Below are positions 1 through 10,174 of a stretch of 64,000 bases of DNA, one piece after another (within the stretch, counting starts at the first letter, position 1; each line of letters opens with the position of its first letter). The position numbers and the translations under genes were made by a program. The DNA comes from Trichomonas vaginalis G3 (taxonomy: Eukaryota; Parabasalia; Trichomonadida; Trichomonadidae), in contig NC_067203.1 of assembly GCF_026262505.1 (NCBI RefSeq), positions 9,734,001 through 9,798,000 on the forward strand. The letters run 5' to 3'. The notes under the pieces are model-generated. The model had not been told where the DNA came from, searched no databases, and saw only the letters and a program-made list of their open reading frames with translations.

Positions 1-15
1 ATATGCAGAAATTGT

Positions 16-2081
16 TCAATCGTATTCCCCAAATTTAGCACATATTTTAAGTTGCTCACTATTTATATTATTTGAAATCTTAACGCTTCCTGCAACTGTT
101 CCTGATAAAGGTAAATCTTTATTGATATTTATGGTCATATCCAAAATCCTAAAGCCAAATTCCTTATCTACTGTCTCACTATTTTGAATAAAGTTTAAAT
201 CTATATACATTTCATTAGCTTCAAATTGTATATCAATCTTGAACTTGAATTTCTTACTTTCCCCAGGTATTGCGGTAATAGTACCTATTTGATTACTGTA
301 TTTTATTGACAAATGTTCAATAGCTACTTGATTCTTGCAAGTGACTGTTCCAGAAACAACATCTTGGCTTTGAACTAAATAACTAGATTGATCATACTTT
401 GGATTATCATACTGAATATCCTCAATTTCAAATTTTGGAATGATTGTCAGATCAGTGATTTCTGTGTGATTTAGAATATTTGATGTTTCTTTGTCAATTA
501 ATACAAATGAAAGTTTATGTTGGATTTCGGATTGATCATAAGAAATTTGAATTCTAGGGCTCTCCTCATTACCATGGAAGAGGTCAACTACTAAATTGTA
601 GTCCGAAATTTCCGTTGTATAGTCTCCTACTTTAAATAATATTCTAGCATATGGAATTGAAATGTCAAAAGTAAACTTTAAATCGACTCTGTCATTGTAT
701 CTTAATACTCTTTTAGATTGATCTAATTCTGCATTGATTTCGTTTTTCATTGAAGATCGCTTGACTGTTACACTCTTAGATAATATATTGGATACTTTTT
801 CATTAGATCCATCAACATAATGACCCCTAGCAATAATGTAATAGGTTCCATCTGTCAGAGTATTTGGAATGAATAAGTAAGTGTTATCATTTATGTTTTT
901 AACGAGTTGTGAGTTGTCTGTAAAGACATTGTCGTTTTCATTTTGAGTTGAAGAAATGATATAATCAAAAGTATTGTATCCAGAATCATAATATTTGGAA
1001 TCAAATGATAGAGTAAAGAAAAGGAGTGCCCATTTACCTGCAGTTAGTGGTTCTTTATAAAAATTTATTGTAGTTAGTATAGGATCTCGCGCAAATTTTA
1101 CATCCTTACGAAGATAATCTTCTGAACTAGTAATCAACATATACTTAAATTAGACTTATTAATAAAGGCGCCGGAATTTATGAATAGGGTACCCTATTTA
1201 TGAACGGTTAGAATTTGGAAAAACCGTCGCAAGTATGAAAACCCTGAATATGGAAAAACCGTCAAAAGTATGAACAGGTAGGTGATCGGAATCTTCATAT
1301 TTTGAATTTGGAATTTCCAAACAAAAGTTGTTTCGAAATTCCAAATTGATTGGAATTTCGAAACAAGAATCTAATAATCAATTATGTATGGAAATTAGAA
1401 ATAATCCCTATACTATATGCTATTGTTTTTCACTTTTTTCTAAAAAAATCTTCTAAATTAATTTAGATTTTATTAATTTTTAGACTAAATGCAAATATAC
1501 TTGAATAATTTCTGTAATTATTGAAGAAGACTTATACTTATATCTTAACTTAAATTCATGAATATTCTTATTTCTAATTTCTTTTTCCATTTGACAAATA
1601 AAGGGTTATCCACACTTGTCAACTTATTTATGAATAAGCATTGGAGTTTATAAATTCCAAATTGATTGGAATTTCGAAACAACTTTTGTTTGGAAATTCC
1701 AAATTCAAAATATGAAGATTCCGATCACCTACCTGTTCATACTTTTGACGGTTTTTCCATATTCAGGGTTTTCATACTTGCGACGGTTTTTCCAAATTCT
1801 AACCGTTCATAAATAGGGTACCCTATTCATAAATTCCGGCGCCTTTATTAATAAGTCTATTCTAATTCATCAGTTACTTCAAATGTTAAGGTATCGGGAC
1901 TTGTAACAGTGGTTGAATAAATTTTGGAATTAGAATAATCAGATAGGCGAACAGTATATCGCAAATCTGCATTAAGTCCTGTACATTTTATAGAAACAGG
2001 TTCATGAAACGGAAGTGGTGATGCAATGTCATCGCATTGTATTCTTTGACGTGCCAAAGTTGTAAAGAAAAATAGCATCAT
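16..2081 (-). pseudogene. secreted-type surface protein gene, split by a MITE
   Basis: Two minus-strand open pieces (1857-2081, 74 codons; 16-1140, 374 codons) lie in one orientation with only a MITE between them. The first piece starts at a tandem ATG-ATG at 2081, with a hydrophobic N-terminus (MMLFFFTTLA) that could be a weak signal peptide. Two TCATTTT words at 2088-2100 match the trichomonad initiator just upstream, which supports this start. The rest is rich in beta-strand-like Thr/Ser/Asn/Tyr stretches and looks like stacked Ig-like or adhesin modules; I recognise no named family. The first piece ends in a stop formed at the MITE edge, and the second ends normally at 16-18. If the element were absent and one TA kept, the pieces would be in register but a TAA would still fall at the junction, so the gene is probably dead. 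Function is unknown; cell-surface or secreted is inference. Confidence 0.55.
1151..1859. mobile_element. MITE with 194 bp terminal inverted repeats
   Basis: Positions 1151-1344 and 1666-1859 are inverted copies of each other and look identical base for base by eye, including a GGGTACCC palindrome and two AAAAACCGTC words. The outermost bases are TA on both sides, followed by GACTTATTAA, so a Tc1/mariner-type TA duplication is likely. The 320 bp centre has no ORF. The element is non-autonomous and would depend on a transposase elsewhere. Identical arms imply a recent insertion or recent conversion between arms. It sits inside a host coding region. Confidence 0.85.
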
Positions 2082-2100
2082 TCTACAAAAATGAAAATGA

Positions 2101-4025
2101 ATTGAATATCAATATATATGGAGTGAATTCAAAATTGAATTCAAGAAACAATTATTAAAATTTATGAATTCCTTTTTCAGCATTCCACACAACATTGAAT
2201 TCAAAACACTGGGAAAATTATTGAGTCACATTAAAATTGAATTAATTCATTTTAAAGGATAAAAATTGAAAATCCATCAAGTATTTCATCACATGTCGGA
2301 AATTGAATGAATGATGGGAAAATATATGAATCTATTCCATTCAGAAATATTTTTTAAAGAGAAAAAAAATATCCATTTCTGAGGGGAACTTGAAAGATTA
2401 AATAGTTGTAAACTTAGTTTTAGATTTGTTGTTTTCAATAATTCATTCAAGCATTGAAGGGGAAAAAATAATCATATGATAAATTTTGATTTTTGGGATT
2501 CAAATTAAAAAAAATGTTCGCAATTTGGGCGAAGCTTGCCTCCGTCCAAATTGCAAACAATTTCTTTAATCGTTTGCAAATTCTAATTTTCATGAACGTT
2601 AAAAGTTCTGAAAATTTGAATGCTTGCAAACGATTTTTTTTACTCGTTTTGGAATTCAAATCTTTAATATTATTATTAAAAATGGAAAGGCATATATAAC
2701 TATACGTTTGTACACATTAAATACTTAGATTTAAGAAAACAATCGAGTTAAATTTGAAAAAGTCCGAAAACTATGGCAATATTATGAAATATATGTTGCA
2801 TATCTATAACATCATTTTCCTGAAAGAAATATTGGAGATTTTGGTTGATTTCCAATCCATTGCATTACCCTATATTTCCAACTCTTGGAAAATTTTCATG
2901 ACCCCCTACCCAGGGTCCTAAAATGGGTATTTTCCTCACACAGACACCGTGGTTTTTTGAGCCGGGAAATAAATAGCACAGACAGTTTCCACATATAGAT
3001 ACATGCTTATACTTAGAGTTTGACTGGAATCTAAAGTGATTTTTTTCTGCATCGCGAAATCTAATGCAATCTCAAAATCATGAAGAAACTGCGAATCGGA
3101 GCGCAATTTTTTAATATGTTAATATATAAAGGTACCCCTACTACTGCAAATGCTTCAAATGAAAATCTAAGAAATCAGATTAATTTGATCACATTAGTAT
3201 AGTATTGGTCAAACCAAAAACTCATATGTTGATATATAGCCTATGGATATTCATATTATCTACTTTTCATTGAATTACATAAGATTAATAATCTCATAAA
3301 TATTCTTTTTAATTTTCCGAATTCCGTGTGCATTTAGATTGCCCATACCTGTATATAATAATTCTAGAATGGTTTGGTTAGATATTAAGTTTTTTAGATT
3401 AATATTTTAACATTTTGATAAAACAAGCATTTGTTCCATTTTAGAATCGCCATTGAACTCTGGTTTGACTAGCATGATGTTGTATGATCAAATAAATTCT
3501 AACTTCATGAGATAAATTTTGAAATTAGAAAATGCGATATCTGACTCAAATATTTATATGAACACATTTAACATTCAATGATAAACTAAAGTACTATACA
3601 GCAGATTCGATTTGGCTTATATTTTATATAATCAACTAATAATCCTATAAAATTGTGCTATTCACGTTGCTCAAAGATGTATTGAACATTCACTACTTGT
3701 GTATTGATAAAATTAGATATAGATTCTAATGTAAATCGATATTTTGAAAATTCATATATATTTTGTCTTGGTTTGGCATTTGATCGTGTTGAAACCGGAA
3801 TTGCAATATATATCATCTAAATATATAACTATCAAAATATGAGCTATAGATTTTTAAATTATTCTCCTGAATATGAGTGACTAACATAATTATATTGAAT
3901 TGAGTAGTAAGAATCTTAAATATTAGAATCTGACGATAATTTATTATAACTGTATAAAGGAACAAGACTATAAATGATGATGAAAATAAAGATTAAATTT
4001 AAATCTGAAAATTTGAAAACATTAA
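2101..4025. other. gene-poor AT-rich spacer
   Basis: About 1.9 kb with no credible gene. ORFs on both strands at 2447-2699 arise from a fold-back stretch in which GCAATTTGG is followed by CCAAATTGC and GCAAAC by GTTTGC; this could be a decayed small inverted-repeat element. I see nothing else. Confidence 0.5.
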
Positions 4026-4395
4026 GTGTATTGTGCAGTCTTGTCGGTCACAGTGTCTCATTCCGGGAGACATTGTCACTGCATGTCTCCCAGAATGATA
4101 TCAAGTTCCCCATTCATAACTTGAATGCGGAACTTTGAGCGACAAGAGTGTATTGTGCACTCTTGTCGGTCACAGTGTCTCATTCCGGGAGACATTGCCT
4201 CTGAATGCCTCCCAGAATGAGACAATCTTCTGCAATCAGAATGTGATTGCAAAACTTTGAGCGACAAGAGTGTATTGTGCACTCTTGTCGGTCACAGTGT
4301 CTCATTCCGGGAGACATTGCCTCTGAATGCCTCCCAGAATGAGACAATCTTCTGCAATCAGAATGTGATTGCAAAACTTTGAGCGACAAGAGTGT
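4026..4395. repeat. satellite-like array, 3 copies of about 120 bp
   Basis: Three head-to-tail units begin near 4026, 4149 and 4268. The last two are almost identical; the first is diverged. Each unit contains an imperfect inverted repeat (TCATTCCGGGAG ... CTCCCAGAATGA) and a second short one (GCAATCAGAATGTGATTGC). Minus-strand ORFs in the array are repeats of themselves and not genes. A diverged copy of the same unit lies inverted at 6.60-6.86 kb. Confidence 0.8.
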
Positions 4396-4564
4396 GTTAT
4401 CCACACTATTTGTTTATATACTATGTTTTTAGATCAAACCCTTTACATACAATTGTTCAAATATAATTTTCTCCATTTAATATTTATTTTATATTTTTTG
4501 TGCTTTAAATATAGTTTTTGAGGTAATATGTCATGAGATCAGAATATGAAGGGAGTATGTATGT

Positions 4565-4750
4565 GTTATTGTCACATGTTTATATGTGGGAAGAGCTCAG
4601 AAGAGTCTGTAAAATAGTTCAGTACATGCTATAAGTTAGATAAAGCACAAAAAAATATGAAAAAATATTGTCACATGTTTATATGTGGGAAGAGCTCAGA
4701 AGAGCTCAGGGTAGAAATGAGGGTAGAAATGAGGTTAGATCTACCCTTCT
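4565..4750. repeat. direct repeat pair plus GGGTAGAA inverted repeat
   Basis: A 35-40 bp sequence beginning TTGTCACATGTTTATATG and ending in GAGCTCAGAAGAG occurs near 4568 and again near 4668. The second copy runs into two GGGTAGAAATGA units followed by the inverse TTCTACCCT. No coding capacity. The origin is unknown; it may be the edge of a decayed element that includes the next ORF. Confidence 0.6.
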
Positions 4751-4851
4751 ACCCTAAATTTAAATGGATGTTTTCATACGTGTGGGAGTGGTGATATCAT
4801 TAATTTTTAAGTTTATTTTTTATTTTACTGAAAATTTTTATTTGGATGTAA

Positions 4852-5136
4852 ATGACAGAACAAAAGCAACTCATTCGAATTCCACAGTATAACAAACATA
4901 CATTTAAACATTTATTCTTCCTTCCTGAGCATAACATGTTCTTTCAAATACATCCGAGACCAGTTGACTTTTCATTGACTGTGTATAAAGATAGAAATAG
5001 TTATATCATTAAACCATACGATGACGAAGGTAAGTTATGTAAATTGTACGTTAAGAAGTTAGAGAAAGTTTATGGCTTCAAGTATGACTACAATAGGGTT
5101 AACACTGATGATGAAGATATTGAGGAAAATTTATGA
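4852..5136 (+). CDS. small hypothetical protein, 94 aa
   Basis: An ATG-started ORF of 94 codons with mixed composition and an acidic tail (NTDDEDIEEN). I recognise no family. The upstream run (TTTATTTTTTATTTTACTG ... ATTTGGATGTAA) looks more like the T-rich start regions of the Polinton genes in this window than like a host initiator, so it could be a stranded element gene. The stop is followed by a short tandem repeat. Whether it is expressed cannot be told. Confidence 0.35.
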   Translation: MTEQKQLIRIPQYNKHTFKHLFFLPEHNMFFQIHPRPVDFSLTVYKDRNSYIIKPYDDEGKLCKLYVKKLEKVYGFKYDYNRVNTDDEDIEENL

Positions 5137-5215
5137 GAACATTAGTGAAGTCGTTAGTGAGAACGATAGTGAGAACGTTTATTTTTTACATTAGTGAGTT
5201 CGTTAGTGAAGTGGT
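5137..5215. repeat. 12 bp minisatellite, about 6 units
   Basis: Units of the form TTAGTGAGAACG / TTAGTGAAGTCG / ATAGTGAGAACG follow each other with one interruption (TTTATTTTTTACA). The period of 12 keeps any reading frame. It lies between the 94 aa ORF and the transposase remnant and no function is visible. Confidence 0.65.
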
Positions 5216-5298
5216 TGGCGGCTTTGTAAAGTGTCAAATTCACAAGTATTGGGTAAGGTGGAACGCAGTGCCGCCGTACCCATGACTTGTATACTAAC

Positions 5299-6232
5299 TT
5301 ACCAGTCGCGAACCCATTCGAGGTAAGATTTGAAAACCTCATTGGTAGACCATCCTGATTCGGAATGAAGGATCTTTTCATTGCTGATGATCCGGTCGTC
5401 GCTCACTTGTTGATGGCACCTGTCTGTCAATCCTTTGCACACAATTGTCAAAGGAAGTTTTCTTCCATCAGCTGTGATGGTTGCAATGATTGTAACACCC
5501 TTCTTTTGGTTGTGGTTAATGTGTATATCGACTCCTTCTGATCCTTTAATAGCATAAGTAAGACCGCCTGCAATGCCGCATCCATAGAAAGATTCATCTG
5601 CATTTGCGAGCCGCCAAAGCTCGTCTTTGAATCTTTCAAAGAGTTCCGCTTTAATTTCATTGAATTGTTGTATCCGCTCTTGCATTTCTTCTTTATCTTG
5701 AGGTCTTCTGTGCCAATGTGCCTTTCTTGTTGTCAGATTTTGCCGCTCTCTAAAGTTCACAAGATAATGAGGAGATATTTCGAAATTCTCTTTTTTCAAA
5801 ACATGTTCAGGGTAAGCATCTTTAAACATTTCCACAATTACTCGGCACATTTGTGTATTGAAATAAAAACTTTTTTTCAATAAATTCTGTGATAATGTAG
5901 TTGGCTATCAAGAGCTCTCCTTCGTCATCAATAGCTCTGTTAACAAGTAACTGTGCCGTTTTTGGGTTGAATTTTTCATCTTCCAGGTAAGCATTTCTAT
6001 AATTATACAAGGTAGAGCGAGATATATTTGTAATGGTGACAATTTGATCAATAAGATTTCTGTATGATTCGTCAAAACTAGCTTTTATAAGATCCATTAA
6101 AACTTCGACTTTTTTATCGCTCAGAGTTGCCGCATTGAATCTTGGGTCATGAACTAATTTGCCGAGGAATTTTAATTTTTCTTTGATATCTGGCGGAAGA
6201 TCTTCTCTTATTAGATGGTCTATGTCAGTCAT
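5299..6232 (-). pseudogene. DDE_1 (pogo/Tigger-like) transposase remnant
   Basis: Two overlapping minus-strand frames. The first (6232-5822, 136 aa) is helical and contains an HTH-like stretch (ITNISRSTLYNYRNAYLED) of the kind that binds transposon ends. The second (5880-5299, 193 aa) reads NADESFYGCGIAGGLTYAIKG, then QKKGVTIIATITADGRKLP and SGWSTNEVFKSYLEWV, the usual order in DDE_1 superfamily endonucleases: the first catalytic Asp is visible in ADES. The frame changes in the 5822-5880 overlap, and the protein stops right after the GWST block, before the second and third acidic residues, so it is a C-terminally truncated, inactive gene. A plain DNA transposon of the Tc1/mariner/pogo class is the best fit. 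No convincing terminal inverted repeats were found. Confidence 0.75.
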
Positions 6233-6599
6233 TAAAAATTTGTCTTGTCACTTTTTTATTTTTTTTTTTATTCTTTTGACAATCTGACAAAGTGAGAGCT
6301 GTAGAGACAAATGTGGGAGTATAGGCGGATCTTGCTGGAAGAAGATGTTTTTGGTAAGTTTCGTCATAAGGCTTTAAACTTTGGCGAATTATATGTTAAA
6401 TCTTTCATACTAATAAGCATAATAAAGATGCAAAGATTCTTTGCTAGCGCCGGCTTACTAACATTAATCTGAAGAACAACTTTATTAATATGCTTTAAGC
6501 AGAAATGAACTGATTTATAAAGTACAGAATTTTAACGTAAGATTTTAACGTCATGATTCACAAATATAAGTAAATCGAAAAGGATATCGATTAGAATTT

Positions 6600-6865
6600 C
6601 TTCGTGAGGTCGGTTGAAAGTTCTGCAATCAGAAGAAGATTGTTGAACAATCCGCCATTCCAGGAGGCATGAGCTTGTTATGTCTCCTGAGATCACAGAT
6701 TGCAACCTAAAAGATGTGCATATGCACCTCTTGTCGGTTGAAAGTTCTGCAATCAGAAGAAGATTGTTGAACAATCCGCCATTCCAGGAGGTATGAACTT
6801 GTTATCTCTCCTGAAATGGCACATATTTGATAATTCATGGAGCAGAACTTTGCACGCAATCAGAC
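6600..6865. repeat. satellite-like array, 2 copies of about 123 bp, inverted relative to 4.0 kb array
   Basis: Two units start near 6605 and 6728, sharing TGCAATCAGAAGAAGATTG and CCATTCCAGGAGG. Read on the opposite strand, the 4.0-4.4 kb unit gives the same order (CTTGTCG, AAAGTTTTGCAATCA, GAAGATTGT, GGGAGGCAT), so the two arrays are diverged members of one family in inverted orientation, flanking the transposase region. Confidence 0.65.
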
Positions 6866-7140
6866 AAAAGATTGCGACAGAGTAACTGGGAAGACAGCAA
6901 CTTGAAGCGAAGTTTTGTTTTCGAGTCTTTGGTTAAGAAATCTTAACAAAAAAACAAAGAAAAAAATCAGATAAAGTTGTCAATAACTTCATCAGTTAAT
7001 GCTCACCTATGGGAGGTGTTTTGCGGGAGCTGGGGGTATCTTGGTGAGTACTCAGGAGGCCAAGAAGGGCACCCCAACCGACATTATCCTGATGAATTCA
7101 GTTGTCAACCATTCTGAAAACCGCCGAAACCGTCGTGTGT
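6866..7140 (+). ncRNA. candidate structured RNA in a GC-rich island
   Basis: Positions 7001-7085 are about half G+C in a region that is mostly A+T. Possible pairings: CTCACC (7002-7007) with GGTGAG (7043-7048); CTTGG (7040) with CCAAG (7061); GGGGGT with ACCCC; GAGTACTC is self-complementary. Just upstream is the hairpin GTTAAGAAATCTTAAC. A box-C-like CTGATGA (near 7091) and a CTGA (near 7115) follow, but no closing stem was found. There is no ORF. I cannot assign an RNA family, and strand is a guess. Confidence 0.25.
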
Positions 7141-7267
7141 AAAGAAATTGTTTAAATTTATTTTTTTCAGATTTAAATAAAAATAAGAAATGTTTACTAT
7201 TATGGATTTTGAAATTTTTTTAAATTAAGAGTAGGAGATGAGACAAATTTAAATTTTTAAGAAATAT

Positions 7268-7716
7268 TTGGAAGGGCGTAAGATACGCCAACTTAAAAAT
7301 ATTATCAAATGAGAGAAAATCACTCAACAAAAAAACAATTCTTTCAAAAAGTTTGACATTGATCTTTCTAATACATATTTTTGGAAGGGCGTAAGATACG
7401 CCAACTTAAATATATTATTAAATATGAGAAAATCGCTCAACAAAAAAACAATTCTTTCAAAAAGTTTGACATTGATCTTTCTAATACATATTTTTGGAAG
7501 GGCGTAAGATACGCCAACTTAAAAATATTATCAAATGAGAGAAAATCGCTCAACAAAAAAACAATTCTTTCAAAAAGTTTGACATTGATCTTTCTAATAC
7601 ATATTTTTGGAAGGGCGTAAGATACGCCAACTTAAAAATATTATCAAATGAGAGAAAATCACTCAACAAAAAAACAATTCTTTCAAAAAGTTTGACATTG
7701 ATCTTTCTAATACATA
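7268..7716. repeat. tandem array, four 113 bp units
   Basis: GGAAGGGCG recurs at 7270, 7383, 7496 and 7609, an exact period of 113 bp, with only a few differences between units. Each unit contains a small hairpin core (GGGCGTAAGATACGCC), then AT-rich filler ending in CTTTCTAATACATAT. The 79 aa ORF across it is only the repeat read in frame. The regular period and near identity suggest recent expansion. Confidence 0.85.
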
Positions 7717-9064
7717 TCCTATGGAAGGAGTTTACATTCTCAAAATAAAAACCAGTTCAAAATCTTATTATTCCTTGAATAAAAATCATTTAATTTCAAA
7801 TCCATTCCAAATCCTTAAATCTGTATTAAAATCATTCTGCCAACAACCAATACAATACAAATTACATTTCCATATATCTTCTTGTCCATTTTAATTTTTT
7901 ATCTCATTTTATTTAATTTTATTTAAAGCATATAGACATCGAGATCCTTTACACATAGTTATAGAAAAGTCAAATACATAATAAATTCTTAATTCTAGAG
8001 ATATCTCAAAATCTCATTTTTTTAATTTAAAATACCTTTCATTTTTCACAGTACTATCACAACAAACAAGCCATTTACTAATTAACACATATAAGAAAAA
8101 TATCAAATTACAAAACAACTTTCAATATCATTCGCATCAAATTCTATTTTTTCATAATTATCAACTACATGTTATTATATAATATATGTCGGCGCATATT
8201 CCACTCTATACAAGTGTCAGACACACTCACACAAAGCTGTGAGATTCATACCTCTATCAGTAGGACTTCTCAAATCAAGAACACATATGTTTCACTATCG
8301 CACATCTGTGTAGGATCTAATTAACCCTTTGGACTGGTACTTCAAAATTTGATAATTTGATAATTTCATGTGATATCATCATTTGCCTTTAAAACAACTG
8401 TGCGTTAAACTAGACACGTTTCTCTGTCATAATGCAAAATATCAAAGTTTGGGAGACTCCCAAAGTGTCTGAAACTGATCATAAGGATGAAAAACCGTTT
8501 TCCAGAAGTTGGGAACGTAGGGTACCAAATAATGGAAACATCAGTCTATACTAGAATATATATGCTTATTATACTGCTTTTCACAGGGAATTACGGTTGA
8601 CAAGCTCTGAACTTACCTTTTTTAAAAAAAAGTGACTTGGGCATTTAAGGCTTCTCTCCGACCAAACGGTCTGTATCGACTTTCATTTCACATTCTTTCT
8701 GGAGATGGGGATTTTGATACCTCAAAAATAAAAAATTTCAAAAAAATACAACTTGGGTTCTTTTAAATGCTTGTTGGTAGGGCATTAATACTCCAGAGTA
8801 TGAGGTCCGAAGTCGCTGTTTTTGCTCAAGATTAAATTGCATTATCCAAAATTTGACCGAAAGCATGTAACTCAAGCAGTATATTACGAAAATTCCTAGA
8901 GAATATATTCAAACCTATTAATTTATTTTGTATTCCGAAACCAATAAGACGCTATATTTTTAAAAAATAGATTCAAAAGAATAGATGAAAAAATAAACAG
9001 TACCAATTCAAAAGAATGTTACAAACAAATATTTATTCAATATAAAAAGTATAATTACTTGAAA
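7717..9064. other. AT-rich spacer
   Basis: No credible gene. Contains a 15 bp motif, AAGGCTTCTCTCCGA (8647-8661), whose exact inverse is at 10084-10098, so this may be one end of a decayed 1.45 kb element. Nothing else recognised. Confidence 0.5.
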
Positions 9065-10098
9065 TTAAATTTCAAATTTTTCAAATACTAATAAAGTTGG
9101 CCTATGATCTTCTAATTGAATGCTGCAAACAGATTCAAAATCTGTAATGCGAATATTTTTTGCATCATCTAGATATACATATACATCTTCTTCATCATTT
9201 TCGAATATAATATAAGGAACATAGTGATGTCCTATTTCGTATGATAAGCTATCTGACATAAGAAATGCTATAATTTACTTTATTATGATTTTCTTATTTG
9301 ATATAAAAACATTATTTGCCAAAACATTTATTATAGGCTTTTATGAATTTCATAATAGAAATTAAACTTGAAAAGTCAACGATCCCTATATCAGTTTAAT
9401 CAAATTTAGACTTTTTCTTATCAGTATATATTTTCATGATGATAAACTAAATTCTTTCAGAATAATAGGTGTTACCTCGAAAAATACCTAATTGAAATCC
9501 TTTTAATCAAAAATTCATCAACAAATTAAATTATGAAGATTATCAAGTGAAAAACTTTTAATTGACCCTAAATTTGCATACCATACTTCCAATTAAAACA
9601 TTTGCAATCACTCTTTTTCAAATTCAAATTTGGATTTAAATAATGCCGGTTTTTTCATGCAAAATGAAAAAAAGAAGAGTGGATTATGCTTATTCAATTA
9701 ATAAGGATTATGAATATAGCATCAGAGTTTTAAAAAAGTCACTTCACCACCCTTCGGAGACCTCGTACAAAATCGAAAAAATTTAGACCAAAATCTACTT
9801 TTTCGACATAAAATGTATGTAATTTAGAGGTGGGAGTAAGCGCAATGATGAACACATGATTAGTAGAATCATATTATCCAAAGTTGAAAAAAACTTGTTT
9901 TAGACGAAAAATGCGGAATAAATTCAAATTCTTTTAATTTTAGGATTTTTTTAAAAAATAACCTTTGTTATAATATCTGCAAAGATCAAGCAATGATATC
10001 ATATAGGTAATGTCCCATGAAACTGACTGCATGAGGAGCTTGGTACCTTAAGATCATGGAAAAATTGAGAGGATCAGTTCACATCGGAGAGAAGCCTT
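8647..10098. mobile_element. possible decayed inverted-repeat element
   Basis: The exact 15 bp inverted pair AAGGCTTCTCTCCGA / TCGGAGAGAAGCCTT bounds 1452 bp of AT-rich DNA containing one 64 aa ORF. Pairing does not extend in either direction, and no target duplication is evident. Chance is unlikely but not excluded. Confidence 0.25.
9065..9259 (-). CDS. small acidic hypothetical protein, 64 aa
   Basis: An ORF of 64 codons starting MSDSLSYEIGHHYVPYIIF, with an acidic middle (ENDEEDVYVYLDD) and alternating hydrophobic residues that could form a small beta fold. The composition is protein-like rather than random AT translation. No family recognised. It lies alone inside the possible 8647-10098 element; it may be a small gene or a remnant. 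Confidence 0.35.
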   Translation of the reverse strand: MSDSLSYEIGHHYVPYIIFENDEEDVYVYLDDAKNIRITDFESVCSIQLEDHRPTLLVFEKFEI

Positions 10099-10174
10099 AA
10101 TAAACGCAAAATCAAAAATAAAAGAGATGTTTATTATATCATTCTAAGAGTGATATATATTGATATTAAAAATA
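9260..10174. other. AT-rich spacer
   Basis: About 0.9 kb with no ORF worth calling. It contains the right-hand copy of the 15 bp inverted motif at 10084-10098. Confidence 0.5.

Noticed and set aside
2447-2699. ORFs of about 70 aa on both strands
   Set aside because: Arise from a fold-back sequence; low-complexity Lys/Asn/Phe composition.
4076-4404. Minus-strand ORFs of 68 and 74 aa in the 4.0 kb array
   Set aside because: They are the same repeat unit read in frame twice; no gene-like start or composition.
7381-7620. 79 aa ORF
   Set aside because: Pure translation of the tandem repeat.
7268-7716. CRISPR-like look of a regular repeat array
   Set aside because: Units are contiguous 113 bp copies without unique spacers, and the host is a eukaryote.
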